Positions 55,806-64,000 of a stretch of 64,000 nt of DNA are shown in pieces. Below the pieces are notes generated by a model. The model was given only the letters and a program-made list of their open reading frames with translations, did no database searches and was not told where the DNA came from. Position 1 is the stretch's first letter, and every line of letters begins with the position of its first letter. The stretch comes from Leptospira licerasiae serovar Varillal str. VAR 010 (GTDB lineage: Bacteria > Spirochaetota > Leptospiria > Leptospirales > Leptospiraceae): positions 124,001-188,000 of the forward strand of contig NZ_AHOO02000012.1 in the NCBI RefSeq assembly GCF_000244755.1, given 5' to 3'. A program made the translations under genes and the position numbers.

Positions 55806-57056
55806 TTAAGTTTCCGAAACTAATCCTGTGTCTGGGCTTTTTACAGGCGCAGGTTGTTTGGATAAAACGTATTCGTTCACTTTATACATGATCGTAACTG
55901 TGATCAAAATAGCTACAATCACTACATACCCCAAGTTAGGGTAACCTTGGATATAGCCGCTCGGGGTCTGAACAACGATCAATCCGGCTGCGTAAGAAGC
56001 GATCCCTCCGGATAACTGCTGCAAAGAAGAGCTAATCGCCATATATGCTCCTCTATCTCTCAGTTCAGGCATAGCCGAATTTAAAGCGTTAGCCGAAATA
56101 ACCCTACCTGTGATCACCACGAATAATGCGGAGTTGATCAGTATTACAAACCAAAGCGGAGTAATCCCCATCGCAGTATAATAGAAAAGGATCCCGCAAG
56201 CGATCAAGGAAGAGATAAGAAAAACCGAATACTTTCCGAATTTGTCTGCCGCTCTACCGATTAAAGGCCCGGCAATCATACTCACGATCCCGGTAACGAA
56301 ATAAACTAACGGAAGATCTTCTAGGGTAATGCCTAAATTATGGACACTAAACGCGGAACCGAAAGGCATAAGCATATATCCGCCGGTCGCGAGGAGCATT
56401 GTCGCAAAAAATCCGGGAAAATAGTTCGTATTTCCTGCAGTTAGAACCAGGTGTTTGATCGCACTATGCTCTGTCTTTTTGCTCAGGTGCGAAACGAGAG
56501 GTTTCAGATAAAAAACGGCAGCAATTCCCACAAGACCGCTTATTATCGCGATCATCCAAAAAGGAGATTTCCATCCCCAAAGGTTGGAAAAGAACACTCC
56601 GATAGGAAGTCCGAAAACTTGGCTGGCAGCAAATGCAGTCATCACAAGCCCCATCACCCTTCCTCTAACTTCCAAAGGAAATAGGTCCGCAATGATCGCA
56701 AAGCTGATCGAGGCGATTACCCCGCCGAAAATACCGGTCACTATCCTTGCAAATAGTAGAAATTCGTAATTCGGCGCGATCCCACAAAGAACGGTCCCCA
56801 AAACGAATCCGCTATAGAAGAATAGCAGCATCTTTTTACGGTCGAATTGGTCCGCAAACCCCGCAGCAAGGATCCCGGAAATACCCGCGCTAAACGCATA
56901 AGCGGAAACTACTAGGCCAAACTTTGTGGTGGATATCTTTAGTTGGTTCATGACTTGGACTCCCAATGGAGATAAAATCATAAAATCTAGTACCACTGTG
57001 AATTGGATAAATGCCAATAAGGCTATTACAAAGATTTGATATTTATTAAACTTCAT
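55806..57056 (-). CDS. MFS efflux transporter (AraJ-like)
   Basis: 416 residues with 12 hydrophobic segments. The MFS loop motif AAGFADQFDRKKMLLFFYSG between helices 2 and 3 is clear, as are FARIVTGIFGGVIASISFAI and GRAADKFGKYSVF. This pattern suits AraJ/YdhP-type proton antiporters. It follows the FMN reductase gene at 16 bp, so both are likely transcribed from the SoxR-type promoter at about 57700. Efflux of redox-cycling compounds is the expected role; the substrate is unknown. Confidence 0.87.
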   Translation of the reverse strand: MKFNKYQIFVIALLAFIQFTVVLDFMILSPLGVQVMNQLKISTTKFGLVVSAYAFSAGISGILAAGFADQFDRKKMLLFFYSGFVLGTVLCGIAPNYEFLLFARIVTGIFGGVIASISFAIIADLFPLEVRGRVMGLVMTAFAASQVFGLPIGVFFSNLWGWKSPFWMIAIISGLVGIAAVFYLKPLVSHLSKKTEHSAIKHLVLTAGNTNYFPGFFATMLLATGGYMLMPFGSAFSVHNLGITLEDLPLVYFVTGIVSMIAGPLIGRAADKFGKYSVFLISSLIACGILFYYTAMGITPLWFVILINSALFVVITGRVISANALNSAMPELRDRGAYMAISSSLQQLSGGIASYAAGLIVVQTPSGYIQGYPNLGYVVIVAILITVTIMYKVNEYVLSKQPAPVKSPDTGLVSET

Positions 57057-57072
57057 ATTTATTCCTTAAAAA

Positions 57073-57669
57073 TCAGGATCTCAGAACGGATCGTGGGAAA
57101 TTCATCCTAGCTTGTTTCAAAACGTTTCCCCACCAATACAATTCATTCAATAATCTCTCAGCCGAAGATGTATAACGAAATTCCTCCGTGGGTCTTCCAT
57201 TATGAAATCTAGCGTGAGCCCAATGAAAACTAACACAGTCTCGGATGGTAGTCATTCTTAATTCCGCAAATACATTGCGAAGTTGTTCCACCGCTCTTAA
57301 ACCGCCGGAACTTCCTCCATAGGAAACGAATCCAACAGGTTTCGCATTCCATTCTTCATGAAGTGAGTCAATTGCCAACTTTAAATAAGCAGGATATCCG
57401 TGGTTATACTCCGGTGTAATTACTACAAAAACATCCGCCTCGGCTATTTTGTCCGAGAATAAAGGAAGATCCGAGTCCATATCCTTCGACATGTCCCACG
57501 GAAGAGAAAATTCGGAAAGATCGATTAAATCCGTCTCAAATCTGTAATCCTGTTTAGCGATCTCTTCGAACCAATTTGCGACTGTTTCCCCGAACCTTCC
57601 CTTCCGTGTACTACCTAATATAATCCCTAATCTTAGGCTTGTGCCAGTACTGATCTTTTCTAATAACAT
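57073..57669 (-). CDS. NADPH-dependent FMN reductase / quinone reductase-like flavoprotein
   Basis: 198 residues of flavodoxin fold. FMN phosphate loop is LGSTRKGRFGETVANW; VVITPEYNHGYPAYLKLAID and FVSYGGSSGGLRAVEQLR are the second and third signature loops. These fit the NADPH-dependent FMN reductase family (PF03358), which includes azo- and quinone reductases. It is first in an operon with an MFS pump, with a perfect dyad 44-59 bp upstream and SoxR encoded divergently. Confidence 0.9.
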   Translation of the reverse strand: MLLEKISTGTSLRLGIILGSTRKGRFGETVANWFEEIAKQDYRFETDLIDLSEFSLPWDMSKDMDSDLPLFSDKIAEADVFVVITPEYNHGYPAYLKLAIDSLHEEWNAKPVGFVSYGGSSGGLRAVEQLRNVFAELRMTTIRDCVSFHWAHARFHNGRPTEEFRYTSSAERLLNELYWWGNVLKQARMNFPRSVLRS

Positions 57670-57706
57670 TATAGAACACCCTTCTTCATTTATATGAGAA
57701 ATATTC

Positions 57707-57740
57707 TACAAGTTAAAGTGAACTTTAAGTAAAGAGCTAC
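57707..57740 (-). promoter_or_regulatory. SoxR-type promoter of the FMN-reductase/MFS operon
   Basis: The dyad TTAAAGT-GA-ACTTTAA (57713-57728) sits inside a promoter that reads on the minus strand TTTACT, a 19-bp spacer, TAGAAT. A 19-bp spacer is the mark of MerR/SoxR-activated promoters. Confidence 0.7.
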
Positions 57741-57819
57741 GGATCTTTTTTTAGCGATTTTTCCGGAAAAAATCCGAAAACGTTTGTGCCTGAAGCCTGC
57801 CTTGGATAAAATCCAAATC

Positions 57820-57833
57820 TAAAGTTTACTTTA
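57820..57833. promoter_or_regulatory. Second SoxR-like dyad before soxR
   Basis: TAAAGT-TT-ACTTTA, a perfect dyad with the same half-site as at 57713, 22 bp before the soxR GTG. It probably mediates autoregulation. Confidence 0.6.
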
Positions 57834-57854
57834 AGTTTTAATTTGGGGAATGTA

Positions 57855-58313
57855 GTGGATAAGGACGAATTTTTAAGCATCGGACAAGTATCCAAAAGAA
57901 GCGGGGTCGCATCCTCGGCATTACGTTTTTATGAAGAAAGAGGACTGATCCGGTCGGTAAGAGCAGGTTCCGGTCATAGACAATATCCAAGGCATGTCTT
58001 AAGAAGGATAGCGTTCATAGTATTCGCACAAAGAGTAGGACTTTCCTTAGACGAGATCGCCGCCGAAATCGCAAAACTTCCGGAAGATCATACTCCTAAC
58101 GGGCAAGACTGGTCCAAACTTTCCAAGACCTGGAGTTTACGTATCGAGGAAAAAATCGCGGAACTTCATAGATTAAAGAACGGACTCTCAGTTTGTATTG
58201 GTTGCGGTTGCCTTTCTCTTCTTACTTGTAAACTGGCGAATCCTCAAGACAAATTAGCGAGATACGGAAGCGGACCGTTACGCTGGATGGGTAAATCCAA
58301 GAAACAAAATTAG
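57855..58313 (+). CDS. soxR: SoxR, redox-sensitive MerR-family regulator
   Basis: About 152 residues. The MerR HTH is FLSIGQVSKRSGVASSALRF followed by YEERGLI. The iron-sulfur cluster motif CIGCGCLSLLTC gives four Cys in SoxR spacing. GTG 57855 is preferred, with gggg 5-8 bases upstream; TTG 57843 is in frame as an alternative. SoxR senses redox-active compounds or superoxide through its [2Fe-2S] cluster. The divergent flavin reductase and MFS genes are the natural targets. Confidence 0.93.
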   Translation: MDKDEFLSIGQVSKRSGVASSALRFYEERGLIRSVRAGSGHRQYPRHVLRRIAFIVFAQRVGLSLDEIAAEIAKLPEDHTPNGQDWSKLSKTWSLRIEEKIAELHRLKNGLSVCIGCGCLSLLTCKLANPQDKLARYGSGPLRWMGKSKKQN

Positions 58314-58396
58314 ATTTCTTCGATCTTTAGTATGTTCAAATATTCGATCTTAAACCCCGCAACGTCCGTTTTTAAGATATTTAATGCTGAATTTAT

Positions 58397-58416
58397 TTTA
58401 GACAGAAGCGTCTAAA
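58397..58416. promoter_or_regulatory. Dyad at the ArsR-type gene start
   Basis: TTTAGAC-AGAAGC-GTCTAAA, a perfect inverted repeat ending 9 bp before the start codon. It is well placed for autorepression. Confidence 0.6.
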
Positions 58417-58425
58417 GATTCAAAT

Positions 58426-58728
58426 ATGGAGAGAGTGGCGAACCCAAAACCTATCAAACTTACGGAAAAGGAATTTACTAAAATTTCTAGGGCCCTTGCC
58501 GAACCTAGGAGATTTCAACTACTGCAATGTATCGGCTCAACCGAAGAGCCTACCGCCTGCAGCGCTTTAAACAAATCTCAAGATATCAGCCCTGCCACTC
58601 TATCTCATCATATTAAAGAATTGGAAAATGCAGGCCTAATAGAGACTTCTAAAGAAGGTAAATTCGTTAATATCACCCTGAGAAGGGACGTATTCAAAGC
58701 ATATTTAGATAAACTTTCCCAAATTTGA
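58426..58728 (+). CDS. ArsR-family winged-helix regulator
   Basis: 100 residues. KISRALAEPRRFQLLQCIG, CSALNKSQDISPATLSHHIK and ELENAGLIETSKEGKFVNIT form the canonical ArsR HTH and wing. Typical metal-binding cysteine pairs (ELCVCD) are missing; only single Cys at the alpha-2 helix and the N-half occur, so it is likely a non-metal sensor. It lies just upstream of an SDR in the same direction, which is its probable target. Confidence 0.88.
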   Translation: MERVANPKPIKLTEKEFTKISRALAEPRRFQLLQCIGSTEEPTACSALNKSQDISPATLSHHIKELENAGLIETSKEGKFVNITLRRDVFKAYLDKLSQI

Positions 58729-58772
58729 CCCTCCCGACCGACGCTCATTCTAGTTTCGTTAATTTTATAATT

Positions 58773-58811
58773 ATCGAAATATCAAAATATTTTCAGAACT
58801 TTCATTTCGAT
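58773..58811. promoter_or_regulatory. Inverted repeat in the SDR leader
   Basis: ATCGAAAT and ATTTCGAT, 8-bp perfect arms separated by 23 bp, between the ArsR-type gene and the SDR. It is a candidate binding site; half-sites differ from the dyad before the regulator itself. Confidence 0.35.
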
Positions 58812-58861
58812 ACTTGTCTAACTATAAAATTATTTTGATCCTAATATTCAGGAGAGATCTT

Positions 58862-59611
58862 ATGAGTAAGTTAAAAGGTAAAGTTGCAGTGGTAACAGGA
58901 GCTTCCAAGGGAATCGGAGCAAGTATCGCTAAAACATTAGGCTCCGCGGGCGCATCCGTCGTTGTTAATTATTCCTCCAGTAAGGAAGGAGCGGATAAAG
59001 TCGTTGCGGAGATTGAAAAACAGGGAGGAAAAGCGATCGCAGTACAAGGCGACATGTCCAAGTCTTCCGACGTCAAACGTTTGTTTTCAGAGACTAAAAA
59101 AGCTTTCGGCTCCGTTAATATCCTAGTGAATAATGCGGGAGTATTCGAGTTCGCCCCGTTGGAAGCGGTTACGGAAGATGAATTCCACAGACAAATGAAT
59201 ACGAATGTTTTAGGTCCTATTCTTGCCACTCAGGAATCCCTAAATCATTTCGCTCCGGAAGGCGGCTCGGTGATCAATATCAGTTCCATCGTGAGCGATA
59301 TCCCTGTTCCGAATTCCGTTGTATATGCATCCACTAAAGGTGCGTTAGATACCGTTTCACAAGTATTGGCCTTGGAGCTAAGCTCCAAAAAGATAAGAGT
59401 GAATACGATCGCACCGGGCGGCGTAGAAACGGAAGGAGCTCATAGGCTCGGAATGATAGGAAGTGATATGGAAAAGATGATCGTTTCGAAAACCCCATTA
59501 GGAAGATTAGGGCAGCCTGAAGATATCGCCAAGGTTGCATTGTTCCTGGCTTCGGAAGATTCTTATTGGCTTACAGGAGAAAGAATCAGTGCATCCGGTG
59601 GTTTTAGATAA
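58862..59611 (+). CDS. Short-chain dehydrogenase/reductase (3-oxoacyl-ACP reductase-like)
   Basis: 249 residues from ATG 58862, which has a clear SD (aggagag). An upstream in-frame ATG at 58814 is not preferred. The pattern is classical: VTGASKGIGASIAKTL, NNAGVFEFAPL, ISSIV, the YASTKGA active site and the C-terminal WLTGERISASGG. The substrate is unknown. An ArsR regulator precedes it. Confidence 0.9.
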   Translation: MSKLKGKVAVVTGASKGIGASIAKTLGSAGASVVVNYSSSKEGADKVVAEIEKQGGKAIAVQGDMSKSSDVKRLFSETKKAFGSVNILVNNAGVFEFAPLEAVTEDEFHRQMNTNVLGPILATQESLNHFAPEGGSVINISSIVSDIPVPNSVVYASTKGALDTVSQVLALELSSKKIRVNTIAPGGVETEGAHRLGMIGSDMEKMIVSKTPLGRLGQPEDIAKVALFLASEDSYWLTGERISASGGFR

Positions 59612-59625
59612 GATCTCGGACTGAA

Positions 59626-59752
59626 ACGCGCCAGGGATAGAAGCGGGGGACGCGGACTTTATTCTTTATTCATTTTTTATAATATTTCGAATGAATTTAA
59701 AGTTCGCGGACCGTAGCGAATAGCCCGGTCCCGCCATTAGGCGGGAGGCGCC
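59626..59752. repeat. Intergenic cruciform-like element
   Basis: GCGCC and GGCGC arms close a long imperfect palindrome. The inner arms GACTTTATTC and GAATGAATTTAAAGTTC pair imperfectly, and the right end has a perfect hairpin, CCCGCC-ATTA-GGCGGG. The GC-rich ends (CGCGCCAGGGATAGAAGC) stand out against A+T-rich surroundings. From memory, similar elements recur between Leptospira genes. No protein is coded. Confidence 0.6.
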
Positions 59753-59827
59753 CTCACCTTTGGTTTGAATCTAAAACCAAAAAATTCGACTGGATTCAGA
59801 AAAGGTTCTCTCTTAGTTTCGGTCCGT

Positions 59828-60610
59828 ATGAACTATTTGCGGGAACCTATCCAACTAAAGAACGGCAGAGCCGAATGTATCAAAATCCAAACTAACGATC
59901 AGAATTCTTTGACCAGGGAGAATATGATAGAACTAGAAAATATCCTGGCTGAGATCGATAAGGACGATAATATCCGTGCCGTCCTTATCAGTTCCGATAA
60001 TCCTAAATTTTTTTCCAACGGTATAGATGCGGAGAATATACTAAATACTCCGAGGGAAAAACTCACCGCTGAGATGGGCCAGATCGTGATATTATTCGGC
60101 AAACTGTTGAGCTTTGGAAAACCTCTTATAGCGGAGGTAACGGGTTATGCGATGGGAGGCGGCGCGGTCATCACTCTATCTTGCGATTTCAAATTTATGT
60201 TAGAAGGTAAGGCAAGGATCGCCTTTACGGAAGTTTTGGTTGGACTTCCTCTTCCGATCAGTTTTATCGATAAGCTAAAGATTACGGTTAAGCAGGAATA
60301 CTTGAACGAGGTTTGTCTTTTAGGGACCGCTTATAAGGCAGGAGAAGCAAAAGAGATCTCTTTGATCAACGAAACCGCGGAGAATAAGGAAGATCTACGC
60401 AAACTAGTTCTGAAAAAATTAGATGAGGTTATGGCAATCGCACCAAGCGCATACAGAAGGACCAAAGCAGCTATCAACAAAGAGATCAACGACAAATTCG
60501 AATCCCAATTGGAATTCACCAAAAGTAGTTTCGAAGATCCTAAAGTAGTAGCGAATCTTTTGGAAGCGATGAGCGCTTTAAAGGAAAAAAGAAGACCTAA
60601 ACTGACGTAA
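59828..60610 (+). CDS. Enoyl-CoA hydratase/isomerase family protein
   Basis: About 260 residues from ATG 59828; a TTG at 59765 is in frame. The crotonase fold is shown by SDNPKFFSNGIDAENIL, the oxyanion hole in VTGYAMGGGAVITLSCDF and RIAFTEVLVGLPLPISFIDK. Like delta3,delta2-enoyl-CoA isomerases, it has hydrophobic residues after the E-V loop (EVLVGLPLP), so isomerase activity is possible. The C-terminus holds SALKEKRRPKL. It is downstream of the cruciform element with no clear operon partner. Confidence 0.85.
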   Translation: MNYLREPIQLKNGRAECIKIQTNDQNSLTRENMIELENILAEIDKDDNIRAVLISSDNPKFFSNGIDAENILNTPREKLTAEMGQIVILFGKLLSFGKPLIAEVTGYAMGGGAVITLSCDFKFMLEGKARIAFTEVLVGLPLPISFIDKLKITVKQEYLNEVCLLGTAYKAGEAKEISLINETAENKEDLRKLVLKKLDEVMAIAPSAYRRTKAAINKEINDKFESQLEFTKSSFEDPKVVANLLEAMSALKEKRRPKLT

Positions 60611-60623
60611 ATATTCGGTTTTT

Positions 60624-62444
60624 TTAAATTTGGATCTTATAATTTTCTAAACTTTCGAAGGACCAAACTCCTAAAAATTTTGGGTATAAGTCCTTCGGAA
60701 TATTTGTATCCACCAAATTGCTTCCGAATTCGCTTCCTGTGAAACCTGAAATGATAGTGTTGGCTGAACCTGCGCTTACGGCCGCATATCCGGAACCTAC
60801 ACTATGAAAAACATAAACTCTTCCGGATAAGGCCACCCCATCCGGATAAGCATATGCGCCCGCTATTAAGTCCCCCCTGCCGTCCCCATTTATATCCGAG
60901 ATCCTAAGAGTATTTCCGAAGCCTTGGTTTGCAGATTCGCCTAATATTAGATTTATGGAACCTGTGGAAATCTGGGATCCATCGCTTAAATTCACATAAA
61001 CTCTTCCCTGACTAGTGGAATAACCTGGAGCTCCCGTGGCAAAATCATCGTACCCGTCCCCGTTTATATCGCCTAGTACGATCCCGAAGCCTACTGAACT
61101 CAAAACAAAACCGGTAGCAACAGCATTCGCACTTGTAGCTGCGGAAGCAATGATCCCGCTCGTAGTTCCCGTGCTATTGAATACGTAAGCTCTTCCAAAA
61201 AAGCCGTTATATTGGGGAGCCGCTACTGCAAGGTCAGAGTATCCGTCCCCATTCACATCTCCGGTATAAACAAGTATCCCCAAATTACTAGTAGTCTCTC
61301 CGACTATATTCGTATTTGCTAATGTATATGAATTTACTGTAATTCCCGCAGACCCGGTACTATGGAAGATCCAAACTCCTCCTGCTGCGGAAGAATATGC
61401 GTTTCCACCCACGATCAGATCCGAAAATCCGTCTCCATTAATATCTCCAAGACCTAACCCGCAGGCGAAGTTACTACCACCCGGACCTGAAATGGTCGTT
61501 CCGGCAACGGAAGAGATCCCTCCCGCTCCAGTGCTATAGTAGATGAATGCGAGTCCCGAAAATCCACCTACACGATATGCGCCATTGGCAAGATCGTCGT
61601 AACCGTCCCCATTCACATCTCCTACTGCAACCGAATAGCCGAATTCATTCGAACCTGTATAATTTAAGATAAGATCCGCACTAGCGGCTGTGGTAGTTGT
61701 AATACCGGAAGTACTTCCATGAAAGATATAAGTGATCCCTTGTAATCCCGCATAATCGGAAGCTCCAATCACAAGATCCCCAAAACCGTCCCCGTTCACA
61801 TCTCCCATTGCGGAAGTGTAACCCATTCTTCCTTGTCCAGTGATGGAATGATCTGCCATGGTAGAGTTTGTTGCGGAAACCCCGGAAGATCCTCCGTAAA
61901 AAATATATGCTACTCCCATTCCGGAAGCATCTCCCGGCGCCATTGCGACTATGTCCGCATAGCCATCCCCATTTAAGTCTCTATTATAACCTTTTCTAAT
62001 ATTCAAACTTAGAACTGAGGAAATATTCCCACTAGAGTCGATACTTCTGATATTTATAGAATGTAAAGAACCATGCCTCCAAGTAGAGGACCCACTCGGC
62101 AAGGCAAAACTCCAGCTAGTAGTACCTGTCACGGCAGTATAAGTTCCTCCATCGATCCTGATCTCAACGGAAGAAACCAAGGTATTATCGGAAGAAGTCC
62201 CGTAAAAAAATCCAGTTTCCACGGTCGGTTTTCCGGAAGTGGGAAGATTTGTGATAGTGACTGTAGGAGGAGTAACATCTCCTACGGGAGTGGTGCTTGC
62301 ATCCACGCAGGTATCTCCTGTAACAATACAGGCGATCTGCGCCTCGAGCATCGCTTCGAATGCGAGATTCATGGATTTGAGAGAGCAAGATCCTAAAAAG
62401 AAAAGAAGGAACGTTGCCTTTATACCGTAAGAAAATTTTCGCAT
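60624..62444 (-). CDS. FG-GAP repeat lipoprotein
   Basis: 606 residues. The signal peptide ends in FLLFFLGSCS, a lipobox at Cys20. Residues 55-150 look like an immunoglobulin-like or Big-type domain. After that come seven calcium-binding FG-GAP units with D-x-N-G-D-G cores: LNGDGYADIV, VNGDGFGDLV, VNGDGYDDLA, INGDGFSDLI, VNGDGYSDLA, INGDGYDDFA and INGDGRGDLI. Together they form an integrin-alpha-like beta-propeller. It is probably surface-exposed. Adhesion is a family suggestion only. Confidence 0.9.
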   Translation of the reverse strand: MRKFSYGIKATFLLFFLGSCSLKSMNLAFEAMLEAQIACIVTGDTCVDASTTPVGDVTPPTVTITNLPTSGKPTVETGFFYGTSSDNTLVSSVEIRIDGGTYTAVTGTTSWSFALPSGSSTWRHGSLHSINIRSIDSSGNISSVLSLNIRKGYNRDLNGDGYADIVAMAPGDASGMGVAYIFYGGSSGVSATNSTMADHSITGQGRMGYTSAMGDVNGDGFGDLVIGASDYAGLQGITYIFHGSTSGITTTTAASADLILNYTGSNEFGYSVAVGDVNGDGYDDLANGAYRVGGFSGLAFIYYSTGAGGISSVAGTTISGPGGSNFACGLGLGDINGDGFSDLIVGGNAYSSAAGGVWIFHSTGSAGITVNSYTLANTNIVGETTSNLGILVYTGDVNGDGYSDLAVAAPQYNGFFGRAYVFNSTGTTSGIIASAATSANAVATGFVLSSVGFGIVLGDINGDGYDDFATGAPGYSTSQGRVYVNLSDGSQISTGSINLILGESANQGFGNTLRISDINGDGRGDLIAGAYAYPDGVALSGRVYVFHSVGSGYAAVSAGSANTIISGFTGSEFGSNLVDTNIPKDLYPKFLGVWSFESLENYKIQI

Positions 62445-62843
62445 CCGAATATATTTACATTCGATCGCAAACCCGATTACAACCCAAGTATAAAAATTTG
62501 AGAAACAAATCGGAATTTAAGAAAAAAAATCCAATCCCTCGTTCGAGGGATATTTTCTAAATTTCTAATTCTAATTTTTTCGTTATCGGATTCCCTTCTC
62601 AAAAATCCAAAAGCATAAGAGAAACAATTTCAGCCCTCACGAATTTTTAATAGAATGGAACGGAAATTTTAAGGGCCAAAAATCGGGACGATTTCTTACT
62701 CAAACTTCCATTCCGAAATCAGTAGTGTTCATTCCAAACTTGTCTCCAAACCGGCTTTTCCCTTCAAATTAAACGAAACGACTTGTCTGTCTTTTTAGAA
62801 ACAAACCCTAAAACAAACGAGAGTAATTCGAGGGAGTTAAGAC
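62445..62843. other. Divergent intergenic region with a perfect hairpin
   Basis: 399 bp between two divergent lipoprotein genes. ATCCCTCG-TT-CGAGGGAT (62534-62551) is perfect. On the minus strand it is followed after 4 bases by T8, so it could end transcription before the FG-GAP gene starts or act as an attenuator. Nothing else is recognised. Confidence 0.5.
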
Positions 62844-64000
62844 ATGCAAAAATTTCTGAAAGACGAGGAAGTCCAGGATATTCTCCTGAAAGCTGCACTA
62901 TTTGTGACCGTCTTACTCTTGATCGTTCTTCTTTTTACAGGATGTAATAACGCAAAAGCAGTGAGCATTGACGCAAGCTCTTCTGCGATAGGCGCGATTG
63001 CGTTCGACGGAAACCTGGGAGTTTTCGGTAGCAATACCTCCGGACCTTCTCTTGTTAAAGTAAACGTTATCGGTTACTTGAATAAGTCCGGAAAGGAGAT
63101 GAATCTTACACTGACAAATACGGATACATCCGAAACCCAAACACTGCAGATTGGTGATAACGGAACCTTCTCCTTTCCGGAAGCTCTGGATCTCGGGACA
63201 AATTTTACGATCGATCTTGGAACGTACACCGGAGGGCAAAACTGCACTCTCACCGGAGATTCCGGAAAAGCCGGTTTAGTCTCCGCTTCTAAAATCGACT
63301 GTGAAAGGAACTTAGCTGTTTTCGGGACCTGGTTTACCGGCAGCATTCCGGTAATGAATCTTTTTCAGGTAAATCAGAAAACTTCCACAGTCGTAGGAAC
63401 TCCTATGATCTTTAGTACTAGTGCCGGAATACCAATGCTGGATCTAGTCTGGTCGGGTAGTAAATATCTGGCAGTTTGGACCACAAATGGTAGTACGATC
63501 AAAGCTCGACTGCTGGATATAGAACAGATTGCTATCGGTTCGGATATTACTGTGGCAGGAGTCGTTTCCACTGCCCCTGGCGCTAAGATTAGCACGTTAT
63601 CTTCCGCTTATAATCCGAATTTGGATGAATTCGTAGTCGTATTTGTAGAATTTGGAGGGAGTACTTCTTTTCCAAACTTAGTAAGATATGTTCGCCTCCA
63701 TCCGGATGGAACTCTGATCGGAATTCCCACAACCATCAAATCGATTGACGGAACCATAGGAACAACATTCGGATACTCCGATGTCGTCTGGGATGGAAGT
63801 AAATATGTTACCGCCTTCGAAGAGCATGATAATAATACGGATGATCTTCCTAATAATTATTTAACGGTATATCGTTTTACGACCGGCACGGCAACTCCTG
63901 TCAATCAACTGTTCTTATCTTCCGGAACCGGTTCCGTCGGAGCAATCTTCCCAGTAACTTCTGCAGGCGCAGCGTATCCAAAATTTGTGAGAACCTCTTC
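62844..64000 (+). CDS. Lipoprotein with beta-propeller-like repeats, cut by the window end
   Basis: The frame is open for 385 codons to the end of the window. SD (agggag) precedes ATG 62844. The signal peptide (residues 15-34) ends in LLFTGC. About residues 45-150 hold a beta-rich domain with LVKVNVIGYLNKSGKEMNLT. After that, LVWSGSKYLAVWTTNG and VVWDGSKYVTAFEE repeat with about 115-residue spacing, a W-D/S-G-S-K-Y pattern seen in repeat-rich surface proteins. It is divergent from the FG-GAP gene, and both lipoproteins may share a surface. The function is unknown. Confidence 0.8.
   Translation, partial: MQKFLKDEEVQDILLKAALFVTVLLLIVLLFTGCNNAKAVSIDASSSAIGAIAFDGNLGVFGSNTSGPSLVKVNVIGYLNKSGKEMNLTLTNTDTSETQTLQIGDNGTFSFPEALDLGTNFTIDLGTYTGGQNCTLTGDSGKAGLVSASKIDCERNLAVFGTWFTGSIPVMNLFQVNQKTSTVVGTPMIFSTSAGIPMLDLVWSGSKYLAVWTTNGSTIKARLLDIEQIAIGSDITVAGVVSTAPGAKISTLSSAYNPNLDEFVVVFVEFGGSTSFPNLVRYVRLHPDGTLIGIPTTIKSIDGTIGTTFGYSDVVWDGSKYVTAFEEHDNNTDDLPNNYLTVYRFTTGTATPVNQLFLSSGTGSVGAIFPVTSAGAAYPKFVRTS

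Noticed and set aside
1..64000. tRNA, rRNA, IS element or prophage genes
   Set aside because: I saw no rRNA or tRNA-like segment, transposase, integrase or phage structural gene. Short tRNAs could be missed by eye.

Overview
The window looks like a chromosomal segment of a Leptospira-type spirochaete. The reasons are the A+T-rich coding style, many lipoproteins with short spirochaetal lipoboxes, soluble sensory kinases, and a nearly complete cobalamin operon under B12 riboswitches. This is a judgement from gene content; no species call is made.

Layout. (1) 1-1313: tail of a cbb3-oxidase maturation cluster (copper P-type ATPase end, CcoS, TauE/SafE-type membrane protein). (2) 1321-6451, minus: hydrolase-like protein, Crp/Fnr regulator, beta-CASP RNA hydrolase and a LytS/LytTR-type two-component pair. 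(3) 6638-11750: small heat-shock protein, HdeD and DoxX membrane proteins, an AraC regulator, and an NAD(P)-binding protein plus lactonase-like MBL pair that diverges from a TetR regulator with two matching dyads. (4) 11885-20820: a 7TM/SpoIIE phosphatase, then a nitrogen-looking locus: a one-polypeptide assimilatory nitrate reductase, a hypothetical protein and an outer-membrane porin, each preceded by a sigma-54-like -24/-12 element. (5) 21292-22146: a short-chain dehydrogenase. (6) 22209-43594: a cobalt/cobalamin regulon. One riboswitch leads about 20 tightly packed genes (cbtB to cobC), and a second riboswitch leads a TonB-dependent receptor. (7) 43598-54021, minus: signalling genes, including a poly-HAMP hybrid kinase broken by clustered small deletions in a 276-bp tandem array, and a NarX/NarL-like pair. 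(8) 54144-60610: lipoprotein, OsmC, then an MFS/FMN-reductase pair diverging from SoxR with shared dyads, an ArsR regulator, an SDR and an enoyl-CoA hydratase. (9) 60624-64000: an FG-GAP lipoprotein and a divergent lipoprotein that runs off the end.

The B12 region is the main coherent system. CbtAB would import cobalt and CbiX insert it into sirohydrochlorin. CbiL, CbiH, CbiF, CbiG, CbiD, CbiET and CbiC then build cobyrinate. CobO, CbiA, the CobD-CobQ fusion, CbiB and CobU carry it to GDP-cobinamide, and CbiZ and the receptor handle salvage. Not seen in the window: precorrin-6A reductase (CbiJ/CobK), CobS, CobT and the uroporphyrinogen methyltransferase. Most notable observations: the three sigma-54-like elements, the self-contained nitrate reductase fusion, a CobC paralogue lacking its catalytic His and Arg, a CobJ with an unexplained C-terminal half, a candidate non-orthologous reductase in the cob operon, and frameshifts in the HAMP array that look like consensus errors.
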